This document shows positions 20,737-32,588 of a stretch of 64,000 bases of DNA, one piece after another. The translations under genes and the position numbers were made by a program. Within the stretch, counting starts at the first letter, position 1. Each line of letters starts with the position of its first letter. The DNA is from Drosophila persimilis (taxonomy: Eukaryota; Arthropoda; Insecta; Diptera; Drosophilidae), in the NCBI RefSeq assembly GCF_003286085.1, contig NW_020825321.1, positions 310,001 to 374,000 of the forward strand. Direction: 5' to 3'. The notes beneath the pieces are model-generated. The model ran no database searches and was not told the DNA's origin. It saw nothing but the letters and a program-made list of their open reading frames with translations.

Positions 20737-20929
20737 TGTAGTGTACCAGAGTTTAAATATATATATGTAAACAGATATATAGGCCCTTGATATCAGCAGA
20801 TGACTATGACTGAGCTTAAGGACGGCGTACAAATAGGGTTGGTAGTGTGCACTCTTGCTAGGCTCGGGTCTAGCTCGCCGGATGGTCGGGGTTCTTCCTC
20901 ACCTAATTGTACTATCGTACTCCACTACA
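20737..20929. repeat. Possible small solo LTR or terminal-inverted-repeat element
   Basis: A 193-bp block with perfect 7-bp inverted ends TGTAGTG...CACTACA. The ISY-like sequence does not resume on its right side and no target duplication is visible, so this may be an LTR at a truncation point rather than a clean insertion. Confidence 0.35.
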
Positions 20930-21826
20930 TTTAAATAGTGCACTTTACGGGAAACTATAAGTGATTATACAAAAATAAAGTAAACTGAAATACTGATAGC
21001 GCCGACACGCGAAATAAAAGCCCTACTGAACCATTTATATTTAGAGAGAACCCAGGTGTTGATTGTCCCTCTCTTCTGTACCCACCCTACCATTAAAAAG
21101 GCGTTCGAGTTCTTGCATTGTCCCTTGATAAATCCTTCACTAAGATTTACCACATTTTATAAGATCCTGGCACGGATACTCGACAGACCATTTTTATGAT
21201 TTTAAAGATTAATTTCAATTCAAAACGATTCATATTGTAATATAAGATGATACATCAATTTCAATATTCATTACGTTGCAGTTGTAGAAACACAACAATT
21301 GACTTAGGTTCTAGTTTGTGGGTAATATTTCCTTAATCCTAATTAGTATATAAGTTTAGTTATAAATTCATTATTTTAAAGCATGAAAATTATAAGGGGT
21401 ATAGATATATATATATATAACAACGAGAGAATAAGAATCGAAATCGTAAACAAAAGCTAGATCAAACTGGGGTGCATTTCACACACTGGGCAGACGGGTT
21501 TGAATCATTATACACTGTATGCATATCTACACGTTTAAGCCGATTGGCTCTTTTGACCAAACTAATTTTCGCTGTACATAATTACTTACTCCGGCGTTAT
21601 TGTCTTACGCTGATCGTTGGCCTGATGACGTAGATGTTGACCGCAGCTGTTAAAAATATGGAAATCATAAGTATATAATGCATACAATAAAATTACGCTA
21701 GAAACACCGTCGCATATTCATCAGACAGTTGTTTTGGTTTTCATAATACAGACAGAAATTTAATTGTTATGCTCTATCGCGAAAATTGAGCCAAAAGGTA
21801 ACAAACGAAAGACAATTTAGTGTGCA
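20930..21826. other. No recognised gene
   Basis: AT-rich (for example the TATATATATATAT run near 21407) with no frame over 62 codons. No repeat shared with the rest of the window was found. Confidence 0.4.
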
Positions 21827-22883
21827 TCTGCACATATAGATGTAGGTATTTACGCGTTTAACATCAAGGAGGGGTGTTAATAAAGTTCAGTTACATTACG
21901 TTAAACTGCTGATGTTTATGCGTTGGGACTTGATAATGAATTAAATGTAAATTGGACAAAACTCGATCCTGTGCTGCTGCTTTGTAGACTCTTGAGCGCC
22001 TGAAGTTGGTCAACAGGTGCGATGTATATGGTTCCTGGCCGTACTGACGAATCTTCCGCCAAGCCTGTATTTAGTTATTTATGACTGAGCAGCACTAAAT
22101 ATTCTTGGCGATTAAGGCTGATCTGTTCCACTTGGATCTTTGGAGATTCCGACTTGGTGGTAATATAAGGTCCAGAAAAGATGAATTATGGTTGGAGTTG
22201 GAGAAACCTCGACAACTGTTCGCCTAAGCCAGCTCCCAGGGTAGTCTTCTCGAGACTATACCGCGATGGGGCAGCTTAGGTACACCTCCCTGCAACATAG
22301 GTTATGTCAGCACGTGCACGGCACTAATATGAAAACATACCTCTTTTCCCAAATATATCTGCACTAAATTCTTGTCATTCACTGACCACTGAACTGTACG
22401 GCACTTGTAACTATATGCTTCCAGCATATATTTGTGGAAATATATATATTTTCCGGATAGCACTATATATATGTGTGTGCCATATGTATGTTGCTCGCAC
22501 TCGGAAAATTTCACGTCTTTACAGATCGATCAACTTTCTTATATTGTTCAAAGCAGTAATAGACGATGGACTGAGTAGCCAGTGCAGCAGAGCTTTTGAG
22601 CTTTTTACTAACTGTGCAATCGTATGATCTAGAACATTCGCAGCAGCATAAAACGATTGTCTAATGCACAGCATAGCTTAACTGTGCAATCGTACGATTG
22701 CCGTCTATGCTTCCCACTGTCCGTCGCTTGTATGCGTACGTGGGCATACAGACTTAAGAGCGGCTAAAGCTTTGATGCAACCGTAAGAGCGGCTAAAGCT
22801 TGATCGTTCGAAATATCACAAGGGGGTCTCACGAGACGAAAGAAGATAACCAATTCCCTATATTTTTGTGCTGGCTACTACAC
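21827..22883 (-). repeat. Long LTR (about 1.06 kb), 3' LTR of the Osvaldo-like element
   Basis: Shares most of its length with 35758-36636, starting at TGCATCTGCACATA. On the minus strand it begins TGTAGTAGCC and ends ATGCA, giving TG...CA ends. It lies directly downstream of a minus-strand Gypsy pol, so it is most simply that element's 3' LTR. It contains an AAGAGCGGCTAAAGCTT motif twice (near 22755 and 22790). Compared with the other copy it has an extra 180 bp at about 22445-22620. Confidence 0.65.
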
Positions 22884-23119
22884 CACAGATAATTATACAG
22901 GACCTGCACGACGAATAATTATCTGAAGAACTTGATTAGGAGAGATTATTTCCTGATTTGAATGTCTTTCAGATAATACACGCCGAGATATTTCTTGTTC
23001 TCATCGACCAATTCGTAATAGTACGGACTTCGCTTTTTAATTACCTGAGCGGGAATGAACACAGGGGCTAGTTTAGAACTAAACTTTTTTATAGCACTAC
23101 TTTGTGTGAAATTTCTAGC

Positions 23120-24574
23120 CTATACCAAATCTCCTATCTTTAATTTTGTATCACGGCAGCGTAAATTGTATCTATGCGCATTTTCTTCGTGTGCCTTATT
23201 GACATTCGCTTTAGCCTGTTGCCGGATTAGCTGCAAGGAATCTGGGTTCTCTATTCTAGTATCGTCGTTCAAGAGGTCTAGTTTACGTAAGAGTGCGTAA
23301 TCCTTCCCATTCAACATCATTTTTTGACCAAATGCTAAAAAATATGGAGAATACCCTGTACTCCTATGTAAGGTAGATCTCAATGAACCACTAATGGCAT
23401 TCAGGTTACAGTCCCAATTGGAATGTTCGGTACCGATATAAGCTCGTATCGCAGCTATCACGGATCTGTTCAGTCTCTCGCTGGTATTAGCTTGCGGTGA
23501 ATAAATAGCTGTGCAATTTTTTGTTATACCGAAGCTATTTAAAAATGCCTGAAAGTAGCTAGATTTAAATTGGGATCCATTGTCTGACAAGATGAATTCT
23601 GGCACCCCAATTGTATAAAAGAGAGACCCTTCCAGATATTCACAGATCTTAGGGGCTGTAAATTTCTTCAGGGGACACAGAAAATGGAACTTAGTATTGT
23701 CATCGACAACTATGAGCAATCCTATGTTTCCCTTTTTCGTGCGTGGGTATGGTCCTGAGAGATCTATGTATAATTTCTGAAACGGCCTGTCCGAAGTGAA
23801 TGGTTTACCCATACGAGGTCTAAGAATCATATTCGGACTCTTGGTCGTGCGACAAACGACGCATTCAGATATGTACTTGCGCGTCTTGCTAACCATGCGA
23901 GGCCAAAATAAATATCTTTTGAGCTTCTCTATGGTTTTACTCATCCCACAATGTGCGGAGCTAGGGGCGTCATGAGCTTGATATAATACGTTCGTAATTA
24001 ACCCTGACGGAACCCAAAGTTTCCATGATGGGTTCTCTTGAGACTCATCTCCCGAAGCGAATACTGTCCTTTTGAAATCTTGACCGTCTATTACTTTCAA
24101 GTCTGGGAACTTACTCTGATTCTGTTGAATACTTTCTATTAAACTCAGATACTCAGCTGATTTGAATTGATCTGAGTATAGATCAACCATGGGGTTTATT
24201 TGCGTGAGCTCCTCTATAGCCGGTTCATCCTGACGCGATAGAGTGTCAGCGACAACATTCAGTGTCCCCTTTCTATGTAGGATATTAAATGTCAAACTAC
24301 GCAATTTCATAGACCATCTGGCTAATCTACCCGATAAATCTTTTTGTTGCATTAACCATTTAAGTGCTGCGTGATTGGTTATGACTACGAAGTCCTGTCC
24401 CTTAATATAAGAGCGGAATTTTTGTATCCCCTTTATGACTGCAAAGCACTCTAGTTCGGTAACCGAATAAATACGTTGTGCCTTGGATAATTTTTCCGAC
24501 ATGTAAGCAATTGGCAATTCAACGCCGTTGCGTTCTCGCGCTAAAACAGCCGATTCCGTAAGTGCTAGCATCAC
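23120..24574 (-). pseudogene. Gypsy (Osvaldo-like) RNase H and integrase
   Basis: 484 open codons. RNase H features: PIAYMSEKLSKAQ, YSVTELECFAVIKGIQKFR, ITNHAALKWLM (normally TDH, so the aspartate is changed) and ADTLSR. The integrase has the zinc domain (H..H at AHCGM...; C..C at CVVCRTTK), the core with LYIDLSGP, ILSDNGSQFKS and an E-containing SPQANTSERLNR block, and a C-terminal tail. It continues slightly past 23120 toward the LTR. The upstream 24.52-24.88 kb part overlaps in another frame, so an indel separates it from the RT. Confidence 0.85.
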
Positions 24575-25594
24575 AGAGCAAAATAAAAGGTTTTGAGAAG
24601 TCAGGAGTTATCAAAATGGGTGATGCGGTTAAACAGGACTTTAAGGACTCAAACGACTGTTGAGCATCCTCATTCCACTGTAAATCTTTTTTCTTCTTAA
24701 GCAACTCGGTTAGGGGAAAACTAACGGTAGCATAATTTTCAACGAAACGTCGGTACCAACCGGATAACCCCAAAAATCGACGCAGTTGCTTAACGGTAGC
24801 TAGCACAGGGAACTTCGAGATGGCCTTGATTTTGTCTGGATTTGTCTTTATCTGACCATTACCAATAATAAAACCCAAATACTTGATTTCTTTTATGGAA
24901 AGTTCGATTTCCCTTTGTTAATGGTTAGGTTTGCTTTGCGTAGACACAACGCTATCTCCGGTAACAACAGTAAATGCGACTCGAAATCCTCTGATAAAAC
25001 AAGTAGATCATCTAAATATACAAACACACGTGTACGAAGATGAGCTGGAATAACTCGATCCATTAGTCTACAGACAGTTTGAGCGGCATTGCAAAGACCA
25101 AATGGCATAATTTTATATTGATATAATGGTCGGTTAGGCACTGTAAATGCAATATACTGTCGCGATTGTTCATCCAACGGGATTTGCCAAAATGCGTGGT
25201 TTATGTCTAATCCAGTGATGTAACGAGCGGGTGGTAATCGACTTAGAATACCATCAATATGTGGTAACGGATATGCATCCCGTTTTGTAGCCTTGTTCAC
25301 TTCTCTTGAATCGAGACACAGTCTATATTTTTCGCCTTTCTTTACCAAAACGCAATTACTGCTCCAGGGACTAGTCGACTCCTCTATAACATCGAGCGCA
25401 AGCATATTGTCCACCTCGGCAAACATCAATTTCTCAATGGCTGGTGATACCGGCCAATGTCGTTGCTTTACGGGAATAGCTGCTCCAACATCTATAGAGT
25501 GTGTGACTAAACTGGTACGGCCTAATCCTTCAGAAGCGAAAGATGGAAAACAACCTATCTCTTTATCTAAGCGAATTCTCTCGTCTGCTGTCAA
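24519..25594 (-). pseudogene. Gypsy (Osvaldo-like) reverse transcriptase
   Basis: Two frames. 24893-25594 has the N-terminal palm: VIEESTSPWSSNCVLVKK, YRLCLDSREVNKATK, DINHAFWQIPL, MPFGLCNAAQTVCRLMD and the catalytic YLDDLLV. 24519-24878 has the thumb and connection: LRRFLGLSGWYRRFVENYA and ILLCDASTYGIG. A frameshift at about 24880-24893 separates them, and another at about 24575 separates the RNase H. The YLDD box itself is intact. Confidence 0.88.
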
Positions 25595-25693
25595 TTTATG
25601 TAGGTTCGGTGGTTCTTCGACGTCATCCGTACCTCCAACATCTAATTCAGATATCTCTGCAGTGTGCGTGATTTTATCTAAAAGTCAAAATTT

Positions 25694-26267
25694 TTACCAG
25701 AAGTCTATCCCCAAATAGACGTCTTGCTTGAGTTCAGGAATAAGAAACATTTCTAGGTCTGCCGTGCATCCACGGTAATTAATTTGTGTTACCCGCTTGC
25801 CTATAACCTTACTTTCAGTATCCGTTAGCCGTTCGTATTGCTCCTGATCACTTTTTAACCTTCCAATGCTCCAACATTTCTTTCGCGGCTGAACCTCCAA
25901 TACAAGTGATTGAGGCCCCCGAATCCAACAAAGCTATGTAATCACTGCCTTCAATGGTGACATTGGTATACAGCCTGTTATCCGAACTAAGAAATATAGC
26001 TGAAACAAACTTGTTCTTATTCTTGCGAACCATCTTCCAAAATTGTCTTAAACGTTTAGTTGAACGTTTGGGCTTTTTTACAAATTTAAAACTATCTATC
26101 CTATCAAAAATTTTCTTACGCGTTGTAATATAATTTGCTTCCCTTTCAGGTAAAGGAGTAAATGAAAAATGATATGCCGTAGGCAGGGTTTCCTCTACTG
26201 TTTGTGAGCTGATCCTAGGCTCACTTAAACTTTGGTCGTTCGTTAAACTAATAGTTGATTCTTGCAA
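25694..26267 (-). pseudogene. Gypsy (Osvaldo-like) protease region
   Basis: The 25848-26267 frame contains YIALLDSGASITCIGG, the aspartic protease motif DSGA with flanking hydrophobics. The adjacent 25694-25900 frame continues with the C-terminal half (LEMFLIPELKQDVYLGIDFW), which matches the usual (I)LG.DFW end of retroviral-type proteases. A frameshift lies near 25870. Confidence 0.82.
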
Positions 26268-26301
26268 ACTTTTTTCTACGGATGCGTCTGATTGTTGCTG
26301 T

Positions 26302-26754
26302 TTAACACATCATTCTGCCGGTTTCCCGGAGGGTTACATTTGGGACATACCGGATACATACAGTATCTTTTGTTCCACACACGTAGCAAAAGATCTTACG
26401 AGGACCTACACAATCGTCAAATTTATGACCTTTGTTGTCATAGTTCCAGCAAGTTGGAACTGTCTGTGAAGTACGACGTTGTATTTGACACACTTCATTA
26501 CGCTCGACCAAGTCATCGAATAGCTGCTCGCTATCGTCTGGACCTGACAATTCCGATACGTATGAGCTTAGAGTCCTTTGCTTGACCGATTTTATATCGT
26601 TATAAAACTGTTGGTGCTTACGTACCTCTCGTCGTAATAGCGATCTGTTGGCAATCTTTAAGTGAAGAAGCTCGTGATAAAGAGTGGGCTTGGAATTTCT
26701 ACTAAGTAGATTGACAACATCTTCTTCTGTAACCGAATTTTGAAGTCTATCCAC
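26302..26754 (-). pseudogene. Gypsy (Osvaldo-like) nucleocapsid part of gag
   Basis: Frame ending in a zinc-knuckle-like cysteine/histidine series: CWNYDNKGHKFDDC, then CYVCGTKDTVC. The first C-x2-C position is a tyrosine (C-x-N-Y instead of C-x2-C), so the first knuckle is damaged or atypical. It follows a basic, arginine-rich region typical of nucleocapsid. Confidence 0.72.
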
Positions 26755-26873
26755 GAGATCTTCGATAGCATATTGAAAGTCATCGAAGGATTCGTTTTCA
26801 CCCTGACGACGTTTCCTAATCTTTTCCCAGATATCATAGTCGGTCTCAACATCTTCAAATCTTCGTCTAAACT

Positions 26874-27388
26874 CTATACAAAACGTATCCCAATTAAAGT
26901 TTGGGTAAGTTCGGTGGAATTTCCAGTACCAATCACTTTCCCCGCGAATAAAAGATACAAGTGATCACAAAGCAATTGATAATTGTTATAAAGATTTTGT
27001 TGCGTTAGAGAACGTACTCGATAAATAAACTCATCCATTCTCATGCAAGTTTTTGAACCATCGAATTTAATGCGCCAATTCTGCATTATACTGGAAACTT
27101 TTGCTGGTGCTACGTGTGAGCTCTAATTACTTCGATTTACACTCGTTCTTTTAAAAGAACTTCTGCGTGACTATCTCGTGCTTGACCGATACCCACGTTA
27201 TTTGTTTGGTTAAGGTTATTATCACCGGAAACATCGGGCGTAATATATTCTGGTTGTGTCAACTGGAGGTACGTTAATTGACTTTGAATCGAAGATTCAA
27301 TTGTTTTGCTTAAAAATGAAGTTAGTTGTTCCATTAACTGAGCCTGTTGAATGCTTACAGCAGACTGGACGTAGTTAGCGATTTCCAC
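26874..27388 (-). pseudogene. Gypsy (Osvaldo-like) gag, capsid region
   Basis: Two open segments. 27137-27388 is glutamine-rich with QQAQLMEQLTSFLSKTIESS. 26874-27086 carries NWRIKFDGSKTCMRMDEFIY, which resembles the W.(I/L).F.G....(L)..F opening of the retrotransposon gag domain. The 27388 start is not an ATG, and the frame is open upstream, so the true protein began further up, possibly including the RING-like cluster. Confidence 0.65.
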
Positions 27389-27639
27389 TTGAGTGGTTAT
27401 TGGAAGGGTTGTGTTGTTGGTTTCAGTTTCTGTTGGTGAGCGATCTAACCTGGATCATTGAGTTGATCATACCCCTTCCCTTCCTTCATACCCTATTCAT
27501 ACCCCTTGTAATAAACTCTTGGCCCTTTTTAGGTCGATTAGACGTTCCGTCTATTGTGCTAAAGGATTCGTTAGCACTAGTTGGTCGTGTTCCTTCGGCG
27601 TTAAGCTCGGCTAACAACGTGTTGTTAGAGAATGTTAGT

Positions 27640-27800
27640 GCCAGCGCAGAACAATCTAATGAACAGGTGGGACATTTTGGGTTTGTCCTAATCTGTTCTA
27701 AAATACAAAATTTACGGAATTTGTGTCTACACGGGGTGTTGGCTATAATCTCACTAGTTCCCTATACTTCGTTGCAAATTCCACAAAATGGTTCTGCTTC
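27640..27800 (-). pseudogene. RING-finger-like cluster upstream of gag
   Basis: Read on the minus strand at about 27791-27650, the frame has FCGICNEV, a stop, then TPCRHKFRKFCI and KCPTCS. This is the spacing C-x2-C...C-x-H-x2-(R)-x2-C...C-x2-C of a RING finger, with the fifth ligand changed to R. A stop (TAG) lies in the first loop and a frameshift separates it from the gag frame. It is on the same strand and within about 260 bases of gag, so it may be an N-terminal domain of this element's gag or a captured exon. Confidence 0.5.
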
Positions 27801-27861
27801 CTGCAAAGCAGTTGTTAAGTTGCCATTGCATACGAGTATCAGACAATATTTAGAGAATTAA

Positions 27862-28408
27862 AGAAAAAAACTAATAAAAATAATTATATATGAAGGTATT
27901 AATTGTAATAATAATGTCTGTCTTTCCCACATGCCAGAATACTTACAAAATATCTATTTGGTTTCAGTAGGCTTTTCTATTTTCGTTAATATGGACTATT
28001 TATAAGTTAATGACCTCGTGCACTGAATCATTGGACAACTATCGCGATTTGGCAATATAAAATTGTAAATCCGAATAACTCAAGATGCCTAAAGTGAAAA
28101 AGCAGGTTTGCTTTGGTCGATCAATCCGAAATGAATTGGAACCCCTAAATCCTAAAACAATTCCTGTTTATTTTGATAACTGTATGGTACTGCATAACTG
28201 TCTATAGGTCTGCTTTGGTCAACCAATCCGAATCAAATGAATTGCAGTTGCTAAATCCGAAAACCGAGTCAAAGTGTAAATTTTGAAATCTTTAACCTTT
28301 ATGCAATATTTTGCAAAAGAAAATGTGTTGAAATTTTGATGTATTACCGGTTGAGCTTGGAGAACCAAGGCAAGATTTGCTTGTCTTATTAAAATAAACG
28401 GCCTATAT
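27862..28408. other. No recognised gene
   Basis: AT-rich, with only short frames. It is probably the leader of the minus-strand Gypsy element. Direct near-repeats TTTGCTTTGGTCGATCAATCC and TCTGCTTTGGTCAACCAATCC (about 28108 and 28210) are about 100 bp apart. Confidence 0.4.
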
Positions 28409-28595
28409 AGTAAGATCAATTAATTCTCATTCATAATATTCGGTCAGCTACCGCTACCGAGTTCAATAACTATCATAACTCCAATGTTTGATACCACTCA
28501 GCTAGCTAACGCTTCTGAGGAATTGTTAACTTAACATAATCAATAAAAATACCTAATAACAGCATACAAGTTGTGTTCTGGTGTAGTTTAATAAT
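28409..28595 (+). repeat. Candidate 5' LTR start of the gypsy-type element
   Basis: Matches 35574-35757 in direct orientation. It contains AATCAATAAAAATACC, which could supply a polyadenylation signal. The rest of this LTR is probably the sequence on either side of the ISY-like copy, up to about 29895. Confidence 0.6.
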
Positions 28596-28672
28596 TGGAG
28601 CCCAATGTAAAAAGAACCAAACAAGGTGAAAATTTCTTTTTTGCGAGAACTTAAACAGAAAGTGAAAAAAAA

Positions 28673-29780
28673 AACGAGGGGGAACGTTGTGAGTTGCTGC
28701 GGACACCACAACTCTACAGTTATACCCGATACTAAGTCAGTATGGCTCTCCTCCGGCAGACGCCGCTAATATTAAACGACACGACAAAGAATGCGTGCGA
28801 GAGAGACAGAAAATCAGTCTGAGCGTGACGTCGGGCGCTGCGTAGCCAATGCAAATTGATTTGTTCCTTTTGGCTACAAAAATTATCTGATCTGATCCAA
28901 ATTCAGCAACCGGATAGATATAGTCATTCTTTATGATTCTGCGTTTTTAGTTTTCTCGAATCTGCAACATTGTGGATGCAACAGATTTTCGTCCTTTGTG
29001 GGGGCAGATGGGGGTGGGGCGAAATTCTGAGATATACGTTTTATAGTGACATCTTAAAGGAGTGTGTGTACCAAATTTGGTTACTCTAGCCTTAATAGTC
29101 TCTGAGATTTGTGGTTGCCTCAGATTTTCGTCCTTTGCGGGGGCGAAAGGGGGTGTGGCGAAATTTTGACACGAAACGGTCAAGGTCCGATATCACAGGA
29201 GTGTGGATACCAAATTTGGTTGCTCTAGCTCTTATGGGTTCTGAGATCCTTGAACTCATATTTTGCAATTGGCAAAACCGACCATGAAACCTGTGTGTTA
29301 GAGTGAGACAGAGCGAGAAAGAGTGAAATTGTTTTCGTGATTCTGGCTATAATAATTATACGATCTAGTTCAGATTTGGCACTCTAGAACATGTAGTCCT
29401 CTTCTACGAATCTGCGTTTTTGGTTTTATCGTATCTTTAAAAATGTGGATGCCACAGGTTTTCGTCTTTTGTGGGGGCGGAAAAGGGCGGGGCGAAGTTT
29501 TGAAATATTTTTGTAGTAGTGACATATCACAGAAGTCGGGATCCAAAACATCGTTGCTCTAGCTCTTATAGTCTTTGAGCATTAGGCGCTGAAGGGGACG
29601 GACAGACGGACAGACGGACGGACGGACAGACAGACATGGCTCAATCGACTCGGCTATTGATGCTGATCAAGAATATATATACTTTATGGGGTCGGAAACG
29701 ATTCCTTCTGGACGTTACACACATCCACTTTTACCACAAATCTAATATACCCCAATACTCATTTTGAGTATCGGGTATAA
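28673..29780 (-). mobile_element. ISY/DINE-1-like element, near full length, reverse
   Basis: Begins with the complement of the hairpin and CCCCCTCGTT end and finishes at CGGGTATA. It carries a variant middle segment (AATTGGCAAAACCGACCAT, near 29270) also seen at about 36745-36765 but not in the copies at 10177 and 12118, so there are at least two subfamilies. The microsatellite is at 29594-29635. Confidence 0.9.
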
Positions 29781-30000
29781 CGAGTGAGTTAGAGAATTTT
29801 CATTTCGGTGACCATTCATGCCGTAGTCTTACAATAAATCTGCTTAAAACCGAATGGAGAGAAATAGACTAAACAAAAAACAGAAACGACACGAACTTGG
29901 TGCCAGAACGTTAGCAAGTTTGCTTGTGGGGTTCATTGACCTAAAAGTACCTGACCAAGTTGACCAACCCGCTGCGTGCAGCTAAACCGAAAAAACAGAT

Positions 30001-30690
30001 ATGGACGCTGAACATCTCAGAGCTATAATTGACACGGCCGTGCAAAGCGCACTCACAGTGCAGGCGCGAGAGAACACTAGGAGGGAGGACGCCCTCAAAC
30101 AGGAGTTTCAGCAACAGATAGCATTAGCAAACTCTAAAATACAAAACTCACCTCTCGTGGTACCCGAGGTGAAAGTCTTTGAGGATGTATAAATTACCGA
30201 CGGGGTCCTTTGCGATGAGCCTCTAGACGCAGGGAAGTGCGTCCCTGAGTTCCACAGAACTCAGGAAACATACGTAGCATGGAGACAGGCGGCCCATGCC
30301 GCATTCCAAATTTTCAAAAGGTATGACGGAAGCTCCCGTCATTACCAGGCCATACTCATAATCCGGAGTAAGATTAGGGGCCCAGCAGATGCGGTCTTGG
30401 CATCATTCAACACACCGTTGAACTTCGAGGCCGTCATCGCAAGACTAGACTTCACATACAGCGATAAGAGACTCATACATGTCATTGAACAAGAAATGGG
30501 CACGCTGAGGTAAGGCGGAATGTCGATTATGATACTACAATACTATGATGAGGTAGAAAAAAAACTTACCTTGTTGACCAACAAGGTCCACATGACCTAC
30601 GACATTAGCTTGGCAAAGGGCATGTGCGAAAAGTTCAGAGGCGACGCACTCTGTGAAGCGTAGCTTGACGGACGTACTGTTCTCCGCTCA
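30001..30690 (+). pseudogene. gypsy-type gag with in-frame stops
   Basis: The frame opens with MDAEHLRAIIDTAVQSAL and continues past stops at 30190 and 30511 to about 30660 in the same register, with capsid-like text such as WRQAAHAAFQIFKRYDG and LNFEAVIARLDFTYSD. There is no zinc knuckle, as is usual for gypsy gag. A frameshift near 30690 leads to the 30956 frame. Confidence 0.72.
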
Positions 30691-30955
30691 CCCCCCCGAT
30701 TTGCCAACAGCCCTCGCATTGGCACAGGAGGTGGAAGCAAACCACGAAAGATACGCTTTCGCAACAAGCTATGCTAGGGGTGTGCAAGAAAAGGGACGCT
30801 CTGACTAACGGCAACAAGGCCGTCAGAATCAGCAATCCCAAGGCACGAACCAGTCCAACTAGAACAACCAGAGTAAAAATCCCCATTATAAAAAGCAAAA
30901 CGGCAACTACAACGCCGATAGAGCTCAGGCCTGTGGCGAAAAATCCCCAGAACCT

Positions 30956-31617
30956 ATGGACGTAGACCCCTCGTCCTCGAAATACAGGCAACCAACGAAC
31001 TGGCAGAAATTTCAAAATCAGGGTCAAGGCCAAGGTAGCAAACGCCCCGCCGGTACCGATCGTGCAACTGGCCAAAGGCGGCAAAAGATAAACCTCCTAA
31101 GGGCAGACGCTGAACAAGAGGCGAACTACGCACAAGTAGCACAGGAAGCGATAGCCGAAATAGACGACGGCAACGACTCTGACATAGATAGCGACAACGC
31201 CAATTTTTTAGGGGAAGGTCCCTGCTGCCGTTCATTCGGCGCAGAATAGCTGGGATAGACATGTCTTTTCTAATCGACACGGGTTCGGCCAAAAATTATA
31301 TCAGACCAAACGAACGGCTAAAGAACGTTACCCCTGTCGAATCCCCTTTCGCCGTGCACTCCATTCATGGCACAAACAACATCACGCAGAAATGCAAGGT
31401 ACCCATGTTTGGACACGACACCTTCTTATTTCTATTAGATTCCATGACTACATTCGATGGGATCATAGGACTTGACCTACTAAAACAAGTAGGGGCAGTA
31501 TTATGTCTTGATGAAGGCACAATAAAAATAGGTGCAACTTCGGAAGCGCTGCAGTATCCAAATGTACTAACGTCAACCACACTAAAAACGAAGATATACA
31601 AGCACCACCTGCGGTAA
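30956..31617 (+). pseudogene. gypsy-type gag C-terminus and protease
   Basis: 30956-31249 (97 codons) is polar and acidic and ends NFLGEGPCCRSFGAE, the linker that precedes protease in the gypsy group. 31261-31617 has FLIDTGSAKNYIRP, the DTG catalytic motif in its gypsy-specific context, then SIHGTNNITQKC and TTFDGIIGLDLLKQ. One frame change separates the two. Confidence 0.85.
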
Positions 31618-31634
31618 AAGCGGATTTCCTAAAA

Positions 31635-32588
31635 ATGCTTGACCGCTACCAAAAGGCTTTCGCGGACTCTAAAGAGTCGCTGCCTTATAACACAGCCGTA
31701 GTGGCTACAATCCGTACGACCGACGAAAACGCGGTCAACTCAAAGCTGTACCCATTACCCCAAAGGTGTCGAAGATTTCGTAACTTCAGAGGTCAACGAT
31801 CTCTTACGAAATGGCATCATCAGGAAGTCCAGATCCCCATACAACAATCCGGTATGGGTAGTGGACAAAAATGGGACGGACGAGAAGGCCAATAGGAAGA
31901 AACGCCTAGTAATCGATTTCAGGAAACTGAATCTAAAAACCATCTCCGACACATACCCCATGCCGAGCATCATCATGATACTGGCAATCTTAGGTAAAGC
32001 AAAGTACTTCACCACTCTCGATCTCAAATCAGGATACCACCAGATCACTCTGGCAGAATCTGATCGGGAGAAAACGGCATTCTCAGTTAACTGGGGGAAG
32101 TACGAATTTAGTCGACTCCCCCTTTTTCAGCGCACGATCGATGATGTTCTACGGGAACAAATCGGTAAGTCGTGCAACGTGTACGTTGACGATGTCATCG
32201 TCTTCTCTGAAAACGAGACGGATCACGTCAAATACGTTGGCACGGCGCAAAAACGGACCCTGAAAAGGTGAGAGCCATTCAGCACTACGTTGAGCCCAAA
32301 ACTGTATTTAGCGTCAGATCATTCATGGGTCTAGCCAGCTATTACCGTTTTTCATTAAGGATTTCGCAGCAATCGCGAAACCAATCTCCGACATTCTGAA
32401 TGATTAAAAGATCCAGGTACAGTTTAATGAGGCCCAACGCAACGCGTTTGAAAAGTTAAGAAAAATTCTAGCCTCGGAGGACGTTACCCTCATATACCCT
32501 GACTACCAAAAGCCATTCGATCTGACCACAGACGCCTCGGCTTACGGCATCGGAGCCGTTCTGTCTCAGAACAGCCGCCCAAAAAACA
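31635..32588 (+). pseudogene. gypsy-type reverse transcriptase, frameshifted
   Basis: 31635-31895 holds the pre-RT linker. 31861-32271 has RLVIDFRKLNLKTISDTYPM, TTLDLKSGYHQI, KTAFSVNWGKYEFSRLP and the catalytic YVDDVIVFS at about 32182. The thumb and RNase H start (YRFSLRISQQ..., DLTTDASAYGIGAVLS) continues in other frames to 32588. At least three indels break the domain. Confidence 0.85.

Larger units (their letters stand above)
22884..27861 (-). mobile_element. Gypsy-superfamily element, Osvaldo/Ulysses-like, decayed
   Basis: Minus-strand gag, protease, RT, RNase H and integrase in Gypsy order, spread over several frames by small indels. A long 3' LTR follows. The matching 5' LTR, expected above 27861, is absent. 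The assignment to the Osvaldo/Ulysses branch is from the general look of pol and the long LTR. Confidence 0.72.

Noticed and set aside
20611-20832. 73-codon minus-strand frame
   Set aside because: Composed of ISY 5' sequence and the LTR-like block; no protein homology.
27400-27861. 153-codon plus-strand frame
   Set aside because: The opposite strand carries the RING-like cluster and gag leader; the plus-strand text shows no known domain.
30635-31084. 149-codon hydrophobic minus-strand frame
   Set aside because: Antisense to gypsy-type gag. The hydrophobicity is a reflection of the polar, acidic sense protein.
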